Position numbers and translations under genes: made by a program. Positions 35,106 through 48,892 of a DNA stretch of 64,000 bases are shown one piece after another (the stretch's first letter is position 1; every line of letters starts with the position of its first letter). The DNA is from Panopea generosa. Its lineage: Eukaryota; Mollusca; Bivalvia; Adapedonta; Hiatellidae. Under the pieces are notes generated by a model, which did no database searches, was not told the DNA's origin, and saw nothing but the letters and a program-made list of their open reading frames with translations. Location: contig CM055909.1 in assembly GCA_029582155.1 (NCBI GenBank), positions 19,998,798 through 20,062,797 on the forward strand. Reading direction: 5' to 3'.

Positions 35106-36179
35106 AAGAATCTTTGTCGCAGTGCTTTCCTCCCCCCGAGTGGGGTAGTCGCATAATGGCGGTTATAAATAATCCTCATTTCTTCTTCTTTAAAAATGTA
35201 TTTTCCTTATTTTAATGCTCATTTTTTTCTTTGAATGGCATTATTGATGTATTTTAAACATTTTGATAGCATTGTCATGTTTGAATTGTGAATTTAGAAA
35301 AAAATTGATGCTTGGAAATTGGGGTATAAATACATGAATTCGGAAGTCTACATTCACTTTGTCACCAAGGTACACACTGTGAAGAAAAAAATCTCTTATA
35401 TGACACATGACCTCTACTTTTCTCATCATATTTTGATAGTGCAGAGGTTGACAAACAGTAAAATGTAGGTTTCACTTCTTTCATTTGGGTTTCTCTATGA
35501 ATGACAAGCCTTCAAACTTTTATTATTTACTATAGAAGAAAGAACAAAAATCAATGGTGGGTTTACACCTATTATACAGACATTTATGCTATAAAACAAC
35601 GACATTATTTTAATTGGGTATTCACACACTTAAAACTATTTTTATTAACTGCGATATTTCGGCGTTAGCGCATCGCCTTTGTCGGCTGACTTCAGAACAT
35701 AGACACATCATTTTTAATTGATAAGGAGTAATAATATCTCATTGATAAAGAAAATGCTTAAAACGTTTTATAGTTTACAAGAGATCGATCTGTATGGAAC
35801 TTAAAAAAGAATGGTTTACTTAAAAATTACAATACAACACATACTGTCGTAAATAAAACTGTGTGATCGGCTGTACAGTTACGACAGAATATAAGTATAT
35901 ATAACTAGTTTGTTTTGACTGCTTTTTTATTTGTTTTGTATTTTCGTATCAGAAAAGTTATTCGCTTTTACGTTTATATATCTCTGTCGTGCATCGTTAG
36001 GTAATTAGCAGATTTTGTAAAACAAATCGTGCCTTTCCACCTTGCATTGCTGATGGTCAGTTGTTTAGGTACCTTGGCTACGGTAATTTGGTGTAAAAAA
36101 AGTGAGCTGATGGGCATGATTATTTTCAAAGAAGGCAAGTAGGCGGATTTTATAGGTTTCACTACACAATTGAATTTTG

Positions 36180-36580
36180 TTCTTTGTTCTATATAAACTA
36201 AGGTCTAGTAGGATTTTCATGGTTAAAACAAATGCAATTAGAATCTTCTTTAAAATGTTTCTTTCATAGCAGAAATGTATCCACACATAAAACTACACAA
36301 TGACTGGTAGGCTGACCAGCTTGTTTTTGTTAGGACACTGCAGTGACACTATAGGGTTTTTAAAAAAAGAGAGTCATGAAATGCTCATATATACATGCAT
36401 CTGTTAAAATCATATACCTTCTTAACACCAGTGATGTCTTATTGCAGTATATGCTATGCCAGCTTTTGCAATACCTATCTGCAGAACTAAATCGCAGATC
36501 CTATCAACCATTTTGAAAATATTCACAAAATTACAAATTACTTTTTCTTAGTGCAAGAATCATGTTGCCGTGTCATATGC
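36180..36580 (+). repeat. dispersed repeat family D, copy 1
   Basis: Shares GTGATGTCTTATTGCAGTAT, ATGCTAT, TCTGCAG and CCATTTTGAAAATATT in order with 45400-45780, and both encode a related broken peptide (VMSYCSICY ... NHFENI). The upstream AAGGTCTAG and CCACACATAAAA blocks also match. Possibly a decayed transposon coding region; not identified. Confidence 0.6.
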
Positions 36581-39466
36581 TGGGTACAACTGTGTAGTGA
36601 GATGTATAACGAACGGTGTGTCAGGTTTACCAATGAAATATTTTCACAACTTGGCTGTTTATATCAGATATAACATTCATGACTATAACCTTTCGTATTT
36701 TTTTCGTCAAATTTGCTTAAAAAGAGAGTATATTCCTTAAGTTTTGCAAAATTCGTGCCATCGTATGAATTATCATGAACTACTTATATGTTAGAAACAT
36801 CAAATTGTTCCGTTTTCAGATGTTTTGACAGATATATGACGGCATACTTGATCATTACAGTATATCTTATTTTACAGAGAATGATTTGCAGACTCAATAC
36901 CAATAAATAAATTTACCGGCATATCATTCCAATCATGTATTTGTTTAAACTATGGATTAACTACTTATGTTATGACAGGCGAAGATTGATATAACTCAGA
37001 TGTCAGATTTACCGAAATTATTTTAGCTCGATTGCCAAGTTACCTCTGAGGTTTAGTAAATCACTGGCGAGTCAGATTGTGTATTTTTATGAGACATCGT
37101 ACAATCGAATCCTTGTCAAACATACAACCTCTGACATGAGCGGTAACCTCTCTATCCGCTACATCATCATCTCGCGTATATATTGATATTGATATACACA
37201 TAGTAGCTTTATTTCAGTCTTTTCCCTTTTGCTGAAACAAAATTACGAAATAATCGAAGCAACACATAATTTAGCGATCGACAGATAAATTGCGAAGGAT
37301 CGTAGATTTCGCAATGTATAAATATGAGATTCAAAAAGTTTTTTGTCGAGTAACAAAGTTGCAATCTAATCATATTTTTTATATATTTTATCAGTTTATT
37401 ATATATTCAATGTTTCCTGTCTGATCTATTTAAAACTGATAATTAAGCAAAAACACAGTTTACAAAAACGTCAATAAGTCAATAAGTAACAGCGATACAG
37501 GCACACCATCCAATATCCTCCGTTAAGACATTTTGTTGACAATCAGTTATATAAATGCTGCAACTCGATCGAGAATGTTTTTAAAAGGAAATACTTGTAA
37601 AACTTGAAATTAGTTGAACAATAAATTCTTCGAGAATTAATGTTATTATAAATCATGTGTCACTCGGCACATACTTTTTGTTTAGGGTAATTTCTAAACC
37701 TCTTCAATTGTGATCGATACAAAATACCCTCAATAAGGCTAATGGTGTGATACCTTTTAGAATAAAATCTGTCTCCTGACGACGAGATTTGTTTCGTAAT
37801 CGTTCGGTTGTTACGTTTGTATCCTACGCTGTCTAATAGATATATAAACAAATCTGCAAAATGCCAACTTGGCACTTATGGGTGTATTGCTTGCACTTCT
37901 TTTGTCTGTGATATCTATTTTGGTAGATTTAATGGGGTGTAATTTACATTGAAGGATGCGTGCGTTAGGGCATCTGGCAGGGTTTTGATAACAAGTAATC
38001 AACTATGATTAAATATTAGTTGTTGGCAATGCATATCTGTTTCCCCTTTTGGAAATATATTATTCGTTATATTTCGAACTGTAATGAACATATCGTTGTT
38101 CAAAATGCGCCTATAAAGACTAGAATGTATGGCAATATATCTAAGTTAGTCATTTAAACTTCTGTACAAAATATTTATTTTGGCTTTGTCAAAATCGCGG
38201 TTCGCGAGGGCAAATCTTAGGGAAGTCATGTCATATTACAGTGTTAGTTAAATAAATAAAATATCATGAAGTTTATAGTCACATATGACCACATGTAAAT
38301 ATATCTATTATTCATTGAAGCAATGATTCAGTTGAGTTGTTCTAATAGCTTTGTTTACAATGAAATATCTAACTTTACACTGTGTAGAATTCGTTATTAG
38401 TATATTTTATTTTTTGATATGAAGAAGATTTGTATAATTATATGATCTTATATGAGGCGGACATTAGCTCAAAGGTTTTCTGCAGATAAAGTCATGGTCA
38501 TATATTCAAGTTAAAACGTGTTCTGATTGTATTATCATTTATACTTTTGCAATATCAATCATGTAAAGAAAATATGTTAATGAATGTAGTCTACAAGAAA
38601 CACAATCACGTCAACAGCACATATCTAAACAATCCATTGATGTCACATGACAGTAGTCAAATGTCACCAAGAATTTTAAACCTGCTTCACGTGTTCACCC
38701 AATAGTATGACCACATCATGAGACTAGGCGGTGAAATTAAACATCAGTTGGCATCACTTTCACACGTTTTTATTTGCTTTACGGTTTACAAAATACTGTC
38801 TGAATAGGGAACGCATTGCACACGCTAGCCACTTTTAATGATTAATATATTAAGATAAAAAATAATATATAGCCACAAGTCATACGTCATAAATATTTCC
38901 ATTTCTGCCCACCGTATTGCACTTACTATTGTCATCATTATAATGCCTGTGTTTCCTACATTTGCTTTAGACATGCAATATATCTATGAGACATCATTTC
39001 CAATGTGGGCATATGGAAACAAACAATTTAATCGCTGCAAATAGTGAAAAATTAATATGGAGAATCACGGTTACTTGTATGTGGCCACTTATTGTTTATA
39101 TACAAAGATTTAGTTGACATGTTCACGTTATTATGTGCTCACCGAAAATATTTCTACGTACTATCAGTGTTATGCTGACACAGTCAAACATAGATGTCTC
39201 AGTTACCAGACTGTGTCATTCCATTATTAGAATAGTTTCATAAGGATTTCGCATGAGGTAAAGAGTATATAGTACATGTATATTATATAACAATTGATTA
39301 TAATTAAAACATACAAGCAAGGCTATACAATTAAATTGATCGAGGTGGTACCATGGAAGTCCAACTTAGTTAGTTAGAATTACATAGATTTGCTTTAATG
39401 TAATCGTCTCATTTACCATTTACAAAATCAACAATCATTTATAGTTTAGTAATGTGGTTAATTTTG

Positions 39467-39550
39467 TTACTGACCCCCTATGGAAATATGTGGGCCGGAT
39501 AGGTGAGGGGCGAGGCGTGAGCATATTTCCGTAATGGAGGCAGTAATAAA
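39467..39550. repeat. imperfect foldback with GC-rich loop
   Basis: TTACTGACCCCCTATGGAAA and TATG at the left and, as its complement, TTACTGCCTCCATTACGGAA and ATATG at the right, around a GC-rich loop (GGCCGGATAGGTGAGGGGCG). It could be a small foldback transposable element; no target duplication was identified. Confidence 0.6.
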
Positions 39551-42500
39551 CCAAATATCTAATTTATTTTATCGACAACTTTGTATAACAAAAGCTACAA
39601 CGTCGATCCTCATTTAGAGTTGGTCTTTTGTAAAGAGTAACGTTTTATGTTAACACCGTGCCTCGCTTTGAAACATGTAAAGAAGTAGTTTCGAAGAGAC
39701 TGACTATAACCCGCAGCAATCAGTTACAACTACAGAGCCAATTTCAATTATTGCTCAATAAATTACTGTCATTTTATAATTTCGAATAAAAAAATACAAA
39801 ATAATGCCCAGAAATGGAATATGAATAAAACATTAGTTTGAGTAATCACTGCACTTTGCCAACAGTGCACCAACTGCAAAGAAAACACAAAATTCTATCG
39901 AAACGTAACCCCCACGTTTTGTAGTAATGGTTTGATTCAGTGTTGTTATTAGTTTTGAATCCTTGGAATCATGGAGCACATTTTATATTACTCTAGACCA
40001 CAATACTGCTTAGGTTTGTATTGGTTTGTCTATTGCTGAATTGTTTATTAATTAGTATATTTCATTTTTCTCCAAGAATATATTCAATCAAACCTAGTCT
40101 ACTTTTTTCATCTTTTAGTTTTATTATTACAGTACAATTATATTCGGCATTGAGAGACAGTAATTGGTTGTTAATAGATATATCAAATAGTATGGTATTA
40201 TTTCACCCGAATTGTTTATTCAAAATAACAGAACATAAATCTCAGTTATCAACTCATTTTCGAGACTTATTTTTAAAAGCTGTTTTCTTTTCTTGAATGC
40301 TTTAATCAGATACATGTATCCTTACACACGCATCTTTACGCGAAATTACACCCTTTAAATCTACGACATTATACATCACCGACAATAGCATTGCACTGGC
40401 ACTTACCAGATTGGTATGTTCGATTTAAAATAGAATATTAAACAACCTGATAAAGTCTCATATTATCATGTGCATTCAGGTTTATCTATGTGTATTATAT
40501 ATTTGATTTTTATTAAAAATGAAAAAGATTGTATAACGACAATACGTTTACTTTAATGGCGATATTTAAAGAAGTTGTCTTGCGTGACGACGTTGCTTTA
40601 ACTAAAGTCAAATAATTACAGATAGAATACCATGATCAATTACAATTTATACTGGAATTAATACATATTGTGTAATTTAACTACGTGTACCTTAACAGCA
40701 ATACTTCTAATAAATTAAATAAATACATTAGGATTAATTGCTTAAAAGCACTAATAACCACATGCAGATAAAATGTCTTGTTAACGGATATCGTTCATTA
40801 CTCTGTTTGTAACCAAACCGACGATCATCATATTTTGTGAACCAACGACCTATAATCTAACAATTTTTTTTTAAAAAATAAAATACGTTATTTGTTAAAT
40901 ATTATCTAAGAAATGCCTCGAAAACAAGTAACAAAATACAATACATAATATACTGATGTGTCATTGGCGAAAACGGCTCTGTCGACCTTAAACCATGTTG
41001 ATGGGTGCATCTAGCATAGGTTTCATTCACGTTGTCATAACCAGACCAAACGGCTAAAACGGTTTTCATTTTGTATTGTACTGAAACGTTATTGAATTAT
41101 GCAACATAATTATTTGAAAAATACTGAATAGAGAACACATGTACCCGAGTATTCTAATTTTAATACATCTTATGCCTTTCATAACAACGTGAAAACATGA
41201 TACTTTGAGTCCTATATCATAAACGATATAAGTGTTTTTGCTTACCGTTTTGCATTTATTATAAACATAAATGTAATTATGAATGTGTATCATATATTTG
41301 CACCTTACCGATGGCACATACCACGAACGGTGATAGTGTTGCGGAGAAAAATAATTAGTGATGTGTACATTGATCGAAAAAGAAACGACACTGATAAATT
41401 ATCGTTTGAGTATATCTAATAAACGGAAATACATTGAAAAAAAAAATTAAATGTTTTTTTAAGTTTGAGCTAACAATGTTAGACAATAATTTATTTTTCT
41501 ATGTCATTATGTGTATCGTCTCAGGAGCTTTATAATATAAGTAATATAACATATCTAACACATTTAAATTATCAGGTGATTTGTCCTTTTAGTGGTAAAT
41601 ACAATTTAACTGTTAAGTTCAATATTTTTGCAGCAAACACTGATTTTGAAAATAGAAAAAAAAACGACACCAATTTAGTGTTTTTCTCCTGGACTATAGT
41701 GTTGCCAAAACAAAACATATGTAGATATTTTAATGTTAAGCATTGAAATGTTCTGCATTTCTTATTATAGCCATTTTTTAATCCGGTTTTAAAATCACTG
41801 AATACAATTTTGTTTACAGTAACTATGGAAATTGACCTTAAGCTTTTTGAACGTGATTTCGATAAATCAGTGTATATTTTAAAATATATCCTAAATTTTA
41901 CTCACAATTATTGTTACAATATATTTCTGCTGCACCGAAATATATGTATTATCTCCAGACCACCATGCCAGCGCGTGGTCAAGATTATCGGATCCAATAT
42001 CGTATAGCAATTCAATAAACTGTTTAATTTGAAATTTTAAGTTACTCAATCGTTTTTCACCGTCTACCGATTTGGACCGTGCAAGAGAAAGAACACTGCA
42101 GTATCGTCTATTAACAAGGGACAGTATTCTGCATTGTTCTACTAATTGAGGCGCGACTAAGGGTATTCAATTGAATACACTCAACTAGTTAAACGCTGAG
42201 ATAAAATGATTTATTAATTTACCATTCATAAATCTCATTATTAGTGAATAACAAAAAACACCTTATCACATATACATAAACAATGAATATTCAGTTTGAT
42301 TGATAAGCGATAACACATTCATCATTTGATTACAGACATTGAATATCAGTAAATATATGTAAACGAGTGTTTCTTAATTAAATAATATGTTCCCCGAATT
42401 GTTTTTCATAACATCTTCATCGTCTACAAAAATGGAATAAATATTCTTATGAAATATTCATACGCACCGTGGATCTAAATGACATTCCATTATATCTACA

Positions 42501-44469
42501 CGTTAAAATTCATATCGTAGGCAAAACAATCTAAAACAACACACCCATAATTGCGATTTGAATCTGACACTGAGCAGGATTGTTTAATACACATTTAATC
42601 ACGTGGAGCGTAAAATGTTGCTCCTATATCAGTATTACGTTGGCACATATTCAAATTATCATGTTTATTCAGTTTTTTACAATTATAGGCTCAGCATCAT
42701 GCTTTACGTAGAAATAAAATATTTTGTATATTGGTGCTATTTGCTTCTTAATGATACTATTTAACCTGAGGCATTCAATAGACAAGTTTAAAATAAATGA
42801 ATATCTACTGCCACAAGAAAAATTATTATATACTGCACGGAACAGCTAACCCGCCAACTGACATTTTATGTATATGATCATTTTTGCATTTTCTCAATAA
42901 GTACCTTGAAATTTGGAATTGAATAAGAAAGAACATTTTGGCCATGTCAAATACTTTGCTGTCTCTTAATGTCTCTTTGCTGTCCCTTAATGTCATATCC
43001 ACATTGTACTAGCGCTACTCCATATTTTGACGAAGATATTGAAATTATAAAAGTGGCGGGTAAGCTATTCCATTCTTTATAGTTCCTGGTTCAAATGATA
43101 TCCTGGTTAATCACATGGCCTTAATTTAACATCATACAAACACACATTATAATAAAATAATATGGCATATTGAAACAATGCAAAGTCAATAGGTTGCAAT
43201 AGCATAAAGAAGTGAATACCTGCATTTTTAACATGATGGTTAGCCCTACAAACACAAACTAGGGAACGATCATAGGAAACATGTATCACAACAGCACAAC
43301 CAAAACTACAGTATACATTTGTATATTATTTGGACAACAAAGATAAAAACAAAGAAAAATTATCACGTGACGGTCAATATTTAATCACCTCATGGTTTAC
43401 AAGATAACCATCACTTGCTTTTCCTAACGACGTACTGACACGCCATCTACGCTTGTTTACTTAGATTTACTGCTATAACATACACATATAGTTTGTAAAG
43501 TACTGTTTAGACAGACATGCAGTATACGCAGCAATCACTTAACACGTCTTCATTTGTTGATTACACATAAATATTTAACTGGTTGAAGTACTGCAAAGAG
43601 CATCTTATAATTAGTCTAATTGCTATTTGCAGTATTGTGTTTATAAAACATTTAAACATCGCGTAGTTGCTTTAGACATGCATAATATGATGAAATATAA
43701 CACAATATTCCCAGTACGGGTATAGAGAAACGGGCAATGCATAAAGCTGGTTGATGTGGAGAAAACACCACAATCGTGCGTTCGTGCATCGGTCAACATG
43801 TCACACAAATCCAATGGCATTAAGGTGTCTTTATAAAAAGGAACATATATTTAGGTTTAACCCAAAACTAGTTTATCTGCATTCTTTGTCTGTATTGCGT
43901 TAGACTACTTTTACACTTAGCCAGATATACTCATCATAATTCGTCTCCTATTATAAAAAAACACGATCAGCGCAACAGTAAATATATTCTAATACATACA
44001 TTAACTAAAACAATGGTAACATAAATAAATATAATGGAAGAACGATAAACAACCATTTGGAACTTCATGCAATTGATGCATCCAGCCTCGTTCTTTCCCC
44101 GCCGTCATTTCAATAATAAACAAATCACTTACCTCTCATCGTAAAGGTTTTAGTAAGGGAGTGTATCGTTGGAGTTTTTTTTCAATCACAATGATTTGTT
44201 ATATCTGGATTTACATAAAAATGTATATGCATCTTTGATTCAACCCAACTACGAAAATAAGCAATATCCCGCATCAGTCATTGAAAATTAAGTCTTATTT
44301 GATACTGACAGGGTATTAAGATTTATTCGTCATGTTCACGTTATAATTTTCAACTATACCGGGACATTTGCAGCTAACAACCAACAGTTAATTGGTAAAG
44401 CCTTAAAAGCTTTAAATGTGTTGTTGATTAATTGTCGTAAATATAAAATGAAACCTTATATTTGATGCG

Positions 44470-45232
44470 TTTGTTGGGTCAATAATTGGGTATGTATCTG
44501 AAATATGGGGCTACACCAAATCAAAAAAAAATTGAAGTGGATACACAATTTTGTAAACAAATACTCAATGTTAGTACTAGTACATGTTCATCGGCTATAT
44601 ATGGCGAGTTGGGTAGATACCCTTTGTACATTTCACGCTATATTAGAATGATAAAATTCTGATACAAATTGATAAACACAGATAATATTAATTTACAGAA
44701 AGTATACAAACTTTCGTATGATGATTGTATAAAATAGTAAAAATAATTAGTTGTCTATTGTTAAACAAATGTTTTCTGACTATGGCTTTGGATATATTTG
44801 GGAAGATCCCTCAATGATTGTCATTAATAATTTTATTCATTTATTTAAACAAAGAGTTATTGACAGTTTCCGACAAAACTGGTATTCAAATAAATCAAAT
44901 AGTGGTGTGCTAGAATTATATATTAATGTTAAAACTTCTTTTGCCTACGAACAATATTAAGATATGTCACCATGTGATTTGAGAACATATATTTGTAAAA
45001 TTCGATTATCGTTACATTCATTAAGAATACAAACAGGACGTTATGCGACATGTATAGGTAACTACTTTTTTCAGAGTCCTAGTATATTTCGATTCATAGA
45101 ATAATTACAGTCAGATAATATGTGTGTGTGTGTTTCAACGTGACATGATCTAAATATATTTGTTAACAAATAAATAGTTATGACGACGTACTATGTATAA
45201 GTCAAATAAAATATATGTTCTGTTCTGTTCTA
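44470..45232 (+). mobile_element. LINE fragment: C-terminal part of ORF2 plus 3' tail
   Basis: The frames read VSEIWGY, then FCKQILNVSTSTCSSAIYGE and LGRYPLYISRYIRMIKF, then FSDYGFGYIWEDPSM, FKQRVIDSFRQNW, and IRLSLHSLRIQTGRYAT. From memory this order is characteristic of the region downstream of the reverse transcriptase in bivalve LINEs (family knowledge, not a search). There is a frame shift at an A-run near 44522-44530, an in-frame TGA, and further stops, so it is dead. The end carries AAATATATGTTCTGTTCTGT, a short (GTTCT)n tail of a kind used by some non-LTR elements. The upstream part is missing (5' truncated). Confidence 0.75.
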
Positions 45233-45399
45233 TAATGCTACAATCTGAATACATACATAAAAATACAACGAACACTCACACTATCAGATAATTTACATAC
45301 CATGAATACAAATTAATCGTCTAATACGAAAGCAAATCCTTGGATAGAATCAATTAAAGGAAGTATAGGTCTCACTACACAGTTGTTTTGTGTTATTTT

Positions 45400-45780
45400 T
45401 TCTTCATAAAATAAGGTCTAGGATTTCCATTGTAAAAAAAAGAATTCCAAATAGATTTTTTTTTAGTAGTAGGAATGTATTCCCACATAAAAATGCACAG
45501 TCACTGATATGTTGGCCAGTTTTTTTTTCTTAAGAGAGTGCAGCGACACCTTGCGACTTTTTTCAAAAATGTCCTCAAATGCTCATAAATCCATGCATAT
45601 GTTGAAATCCTATAAAAGTCACTTTTTAACGTCAGTGATGTCTTATTGCAGTATATGCTATGTACATTTTTGCTCTACTCATCTGCAGCAAGAAATCACA
45701 ACCACAATGAACCATTTCGAAAATATTTTAAAAACCAGAGTACAAAGGCTTTTTTTAATCGTAAGAATGGTGTTACCGTG
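45400..45780 (+). repeat. dispersed repeat family D, copy 2
   Basis: Diverged copy of 36180-36580. The open frame 45509-45805 includes SVMSYCSICYVHFC and NHFENILKTRVQRLF; the equivalent residues appear in the other copy (MSYCSICY, NHFENI). No catalytic motif is seen. Confidence 0.55.
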
Positions 45781-45909
45781 GGAAAAAGGGGGCGTAATTG
45801 TGTAGTGAGTCGTTATCAGAAAACTCACTATAAATTTCTTAAAAATAACATAATTATCAAAATGAACAAAAACCATCTCATTTTTATAAAAAGATAAAAT
45901 CCTTAAAAT

Positions 45910-46285
45910 TGTTTAGATTGTCAAATCCACCAAAACGTGACAAAATCGATATCTAATTGGGAGTGGTAAACTTGAAACGATATCTCCAGTCTAAAAATAG
46001 ACAGCATTTAATAATGCTTGGCGTCATTCGGACTCCTTCTAAGATGAAACATTTTTTACTACGTTTAAGCCTGTATCAATGGCAGATCTACTCTTTAAAA
46101 AAACAGCGTACGCCCCTCCCTCATAAGCTCCTTTATTTCATTAAATCCACTTTATTTATACTGAAAAACATGTGTGGCCGTTCAGATTTGTGGCGTGTCC
46201 CTCTGAATTGAAATCCTGGATCCGCCCATGTGCATAACGGAACAAATTAAAATGAAAATGAAATCACTCACATCAGGTATTAAAG
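45910..46285 (+). mobile_element. family A fragment with an internal insertion
   Basis: GTGACAAAATCGATATCTAA, GCGTCATTCGGACTCCTTCT and AAGATGAAAC match 7760-7880, and AAATGAAATCACTCACATCA matches about 7930-7955. About 150 bp (46085-46240) separates them here. Neither terminus is visible. Confidence 0.55.
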
Positions 46286-46289
46286 TCTT

Positions 46290-47440
46290 CAAATAAAAAA
46301 CAAACAAGTCGCTTTTTTATATCAATCATTACTTTTTTACACTATTGATATTAACAAAAGCTATGTGACAATTATTTGATGTATTGTTGATGAGCTAATT
46401 GTATTTAAGTGGAAAAATGATATGTGTTTATGTGGACTTTATGTGTCATATTAAACTAAAATAACTACAAATTTATTTTTAAAAAAAACAAAAAAACATC
46501 AATATATATCCAACAGGAAACGTTGTTTAATACATTTACCATTAAACCTTTCTCTCAAATACAAGCGGTGACTTTATAACAAAAACTGAACAAATATTAC
46601 TTCTATATCTTCTTGTTGATCAAAACCGGTAGCTGAATATTTAGATTGAGTTCCAGGTTTAAAAAAAATCTCCATAGTTTTTGTCACTTTTTTTCTATTA
46701 TTTGAATTTTATGAAACTTCCCAGTATTTCAGTTTAAGGCAGTTCATGCAATATCAGAAATAAAACAAACACATACTACCGTATAGATTTTTTGTTATAA
46801 CCAAAAACATACCCGTCCATGAAATTTAGCAATGAAATTTCCAGTAATGTACCCAGGAGGGTGTAGGTTCTTTAAACAACAACTATTTAGAAGGAATGGT
46901 AAACATTTAGATACCGGGGTACTTCTGACAGATAATGCTACATATTGATGGAGAACATAATGTTTTTTTTTAAGAAATCACTTAACTTGTTTGTTTTTAA
47001 AACAATCTCAGCATCTATATCGATTACTATCAGTAATGGACAACCAGTTACATCAATGTTGTATGAGTTAATGTATGTGTTGTATTCGCTTCCTTAGAGG
47101 AATTACCGTGTGCTTTGATCAGCACAAAATATATAGTAGAAAGCTTTCATCAACTTAATGTTTTATGTCATTTATCTCTCAAACCATCCTAAAAATGACA
47201 ATGTTAGACATCCTTGTCATATTTCATACTAATTTAATCAATGTGTCAAAAGCTCATTTGACAGCGTATGCGTTACATTGATGACATTGGCTTTGCGGGT
47301 CAATGCGTATAATTTGCTTTTTTTAATATTAAATTGGGGAAAAAACGTAATAATTTTATCTACAATATAATGTAAATATATTGGCAAATTCCTCGAGCAT
47401 CGACATTTTGTAAACAAACCGTTTACAAATGATTAATTGA
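46290..47440. other. no gene seen
   Basis: AT-rich sequence. Just before the LINE ORF1 there is a 9-bp perfect inverted repeat, TTTGTAAAC-AAACC-GTTTACAAA, near 47408-47430. Confidence 0.4.
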
Positions 47441-47444
47441 TCAA

Positions 47445-48769
47445 TTGGAAGACATTTCAATGGGGCTTTTCACCATGAAAACAACTTCGGGTAAATATAC
47501 CCCCTCTAACCCCAATAAACGCCCGAGACACGCTACTGGTTCCACGAGTACAGTGGGTGGGGTAACGCCACCGCATGCATCGTCATTGAGCTCAGCACAG
47601 TGGAACAGGGACATGTTAAACAAAATGTCTGTGGACGAAAAACTTAACCTTCTTATAAACAATATGTCTGAGCTAAAGGTGTTGAATAACAAAAAAAGCA
47701 CGTGCGCTGGGACACTCATGTAAACAGCGCCCACCTGGAGCTGATCGACCAAAGGTTACGGTTGCTAGAATATAGAGGCATTGACAATGAGTGTAAGGTG
47801 AGGGAGAGAAACCTTATTTTTCTCCGGGATCCCTGAAACTGTTGGTGAGAATCCTATTGATACCGTTACGAACATTTTAAGGAGAATCTTGGGCTTGAAA
47901 ACGAACGTTTTTACATAGCGGAGGCTCGCAGGCTCGGCCGAATTTTCACCCCCTCCCAAAATGACAGACGACCCATTTGCCAACGAAACATATTTGTGTC
48001 CTTTTTCGTTGCGGCGCAGGTTGGCAAAATGATCAGCAATGCCTATCGCCTTGCCGGCACCACCATTGGAATTTCAAGGGACTATCCAAAGGAGATTAAG
48101 GAAGCCAGGACACAGCTTTGGCCCGAGTACAAGCGCCTTCGTTCATATCACGGTAAGGAACGTGTGAAACTGGCTTACCCTGCAGCCATCCTTATGGACG
48201 GGCACCCTGTGCACAACCTATTTCCCGATTGGCATAACATTTTGTAGGGCAACAGGAACTCCGACATTCCTAGACACAAAGAACGTATCTTGGAATATCG
48301 CTCCAATGACCCCGACGCACCTCAGCCACCCATCAACGGCCCACTACCTTCTGTCCAGGAAGTAGTCAGTCCCGCACCGATAAGCAATTCTTCCGCACCG
48401 GCCGTCACTCAGCCAAACGACCAACCCAGTGCAGCTAGTCCATCGATCAATATTGAGACCTCCACCCATTCTAGTTCAGTTGGTACAGTGCCCGTGCCAA
48501 CTCAGGGCTCGACAGACATAACCGTTACACACAGTGCTACCGACACCGACATCGAAACGGAAGCCGAGTCAGATAACGACTTGGTGCAGCCTCATTCACA
48601 ACCACAGCGCACGACGTCAACTACTAAAGGCCGGGGCCGTGGTAGGCAAACGCCACGGGCAACACCAAAATATACCCCACGAACCGCCTCTAAATCCGGA
48701 GCTAAGGGTAAATCTGCTAGAGGCGGCAAGCCGTCCGTCAATATGCCGCCCCCACAGCCGCCGCAATAA
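47445..48769 (+). pseudogene. LINE ORF1 (RNA-binding protein type), broken
   Basis: Starts MKTTSGKYTPSNPNKRPRHA-like after MEDISMGLFT. The readable parts in order are MSVDEKLNLLINNMSELKVL; LELIDQRLRLLEYRGI with KVRERNLIF; SGIPETVGENPIDTVTNIL; ENERFYIAEARRLGR; then SRDYPKEIKEARTQLWPEYK. The (R)ERNLIF.GIPE and DYPKEI.EAR.QLWP.YK blocks are typical of ORF1 proteins of non-LTR elements. There are three frame changes (about 47700-47735, 47815-47823, 47885-47897) and an in-frame TAG at 48245-48247. The low-complexity tail (48290-48769) is rich in S, T and P and ends in GRGRGRQTPRATPKYTPRTA-type basic sequence that could bind RNA. GC content is clearly higher than the surroundings. Confidence 0.75.
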
Positions 48770-48892
48770 GTGGTTACCCAACCGAATCCCCCCCCCCCCC
48801 ACCCCGGTGATCATTCTGGAGGAAGTGCTTCCGGCGGTGAACAGCCGCCTATCCCCATTGTGGAGAGTCAAGCTTAGGACAGACAGGGGACA

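Larger units (their letters stand above)
35110..44465. other. long stretch without a recognised gene
   Basis: About 9 kb of AT-rich sequence. Small open frames (for example 37660-38002 on the minus strand and 40021-40296 on the plus strand) have no recognisable content. Listed separately are a repeat at 36180-36580 and a foldback at 39467-39550. Weak similarity is visible between about 38900-39080 and 43670-43770 (TTTGCTTTAGACATGCA...). Exons shorter than about 60 codons could be missed. Confidence 0.4.

Noticed and set aside
37660-38002. Pair of overlapping minus-strand frames of 63-71 residues
   Set aside because: Considered as a transposon fragment, but no recognisable motif or order; left unassigned.
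47408-47430. 9-bp inverted repeat TTTGTAAAC/GTTTACAAA before the LINE
   Set aside because: Too short and AT-rich to support a terminator or element end; probably chance.
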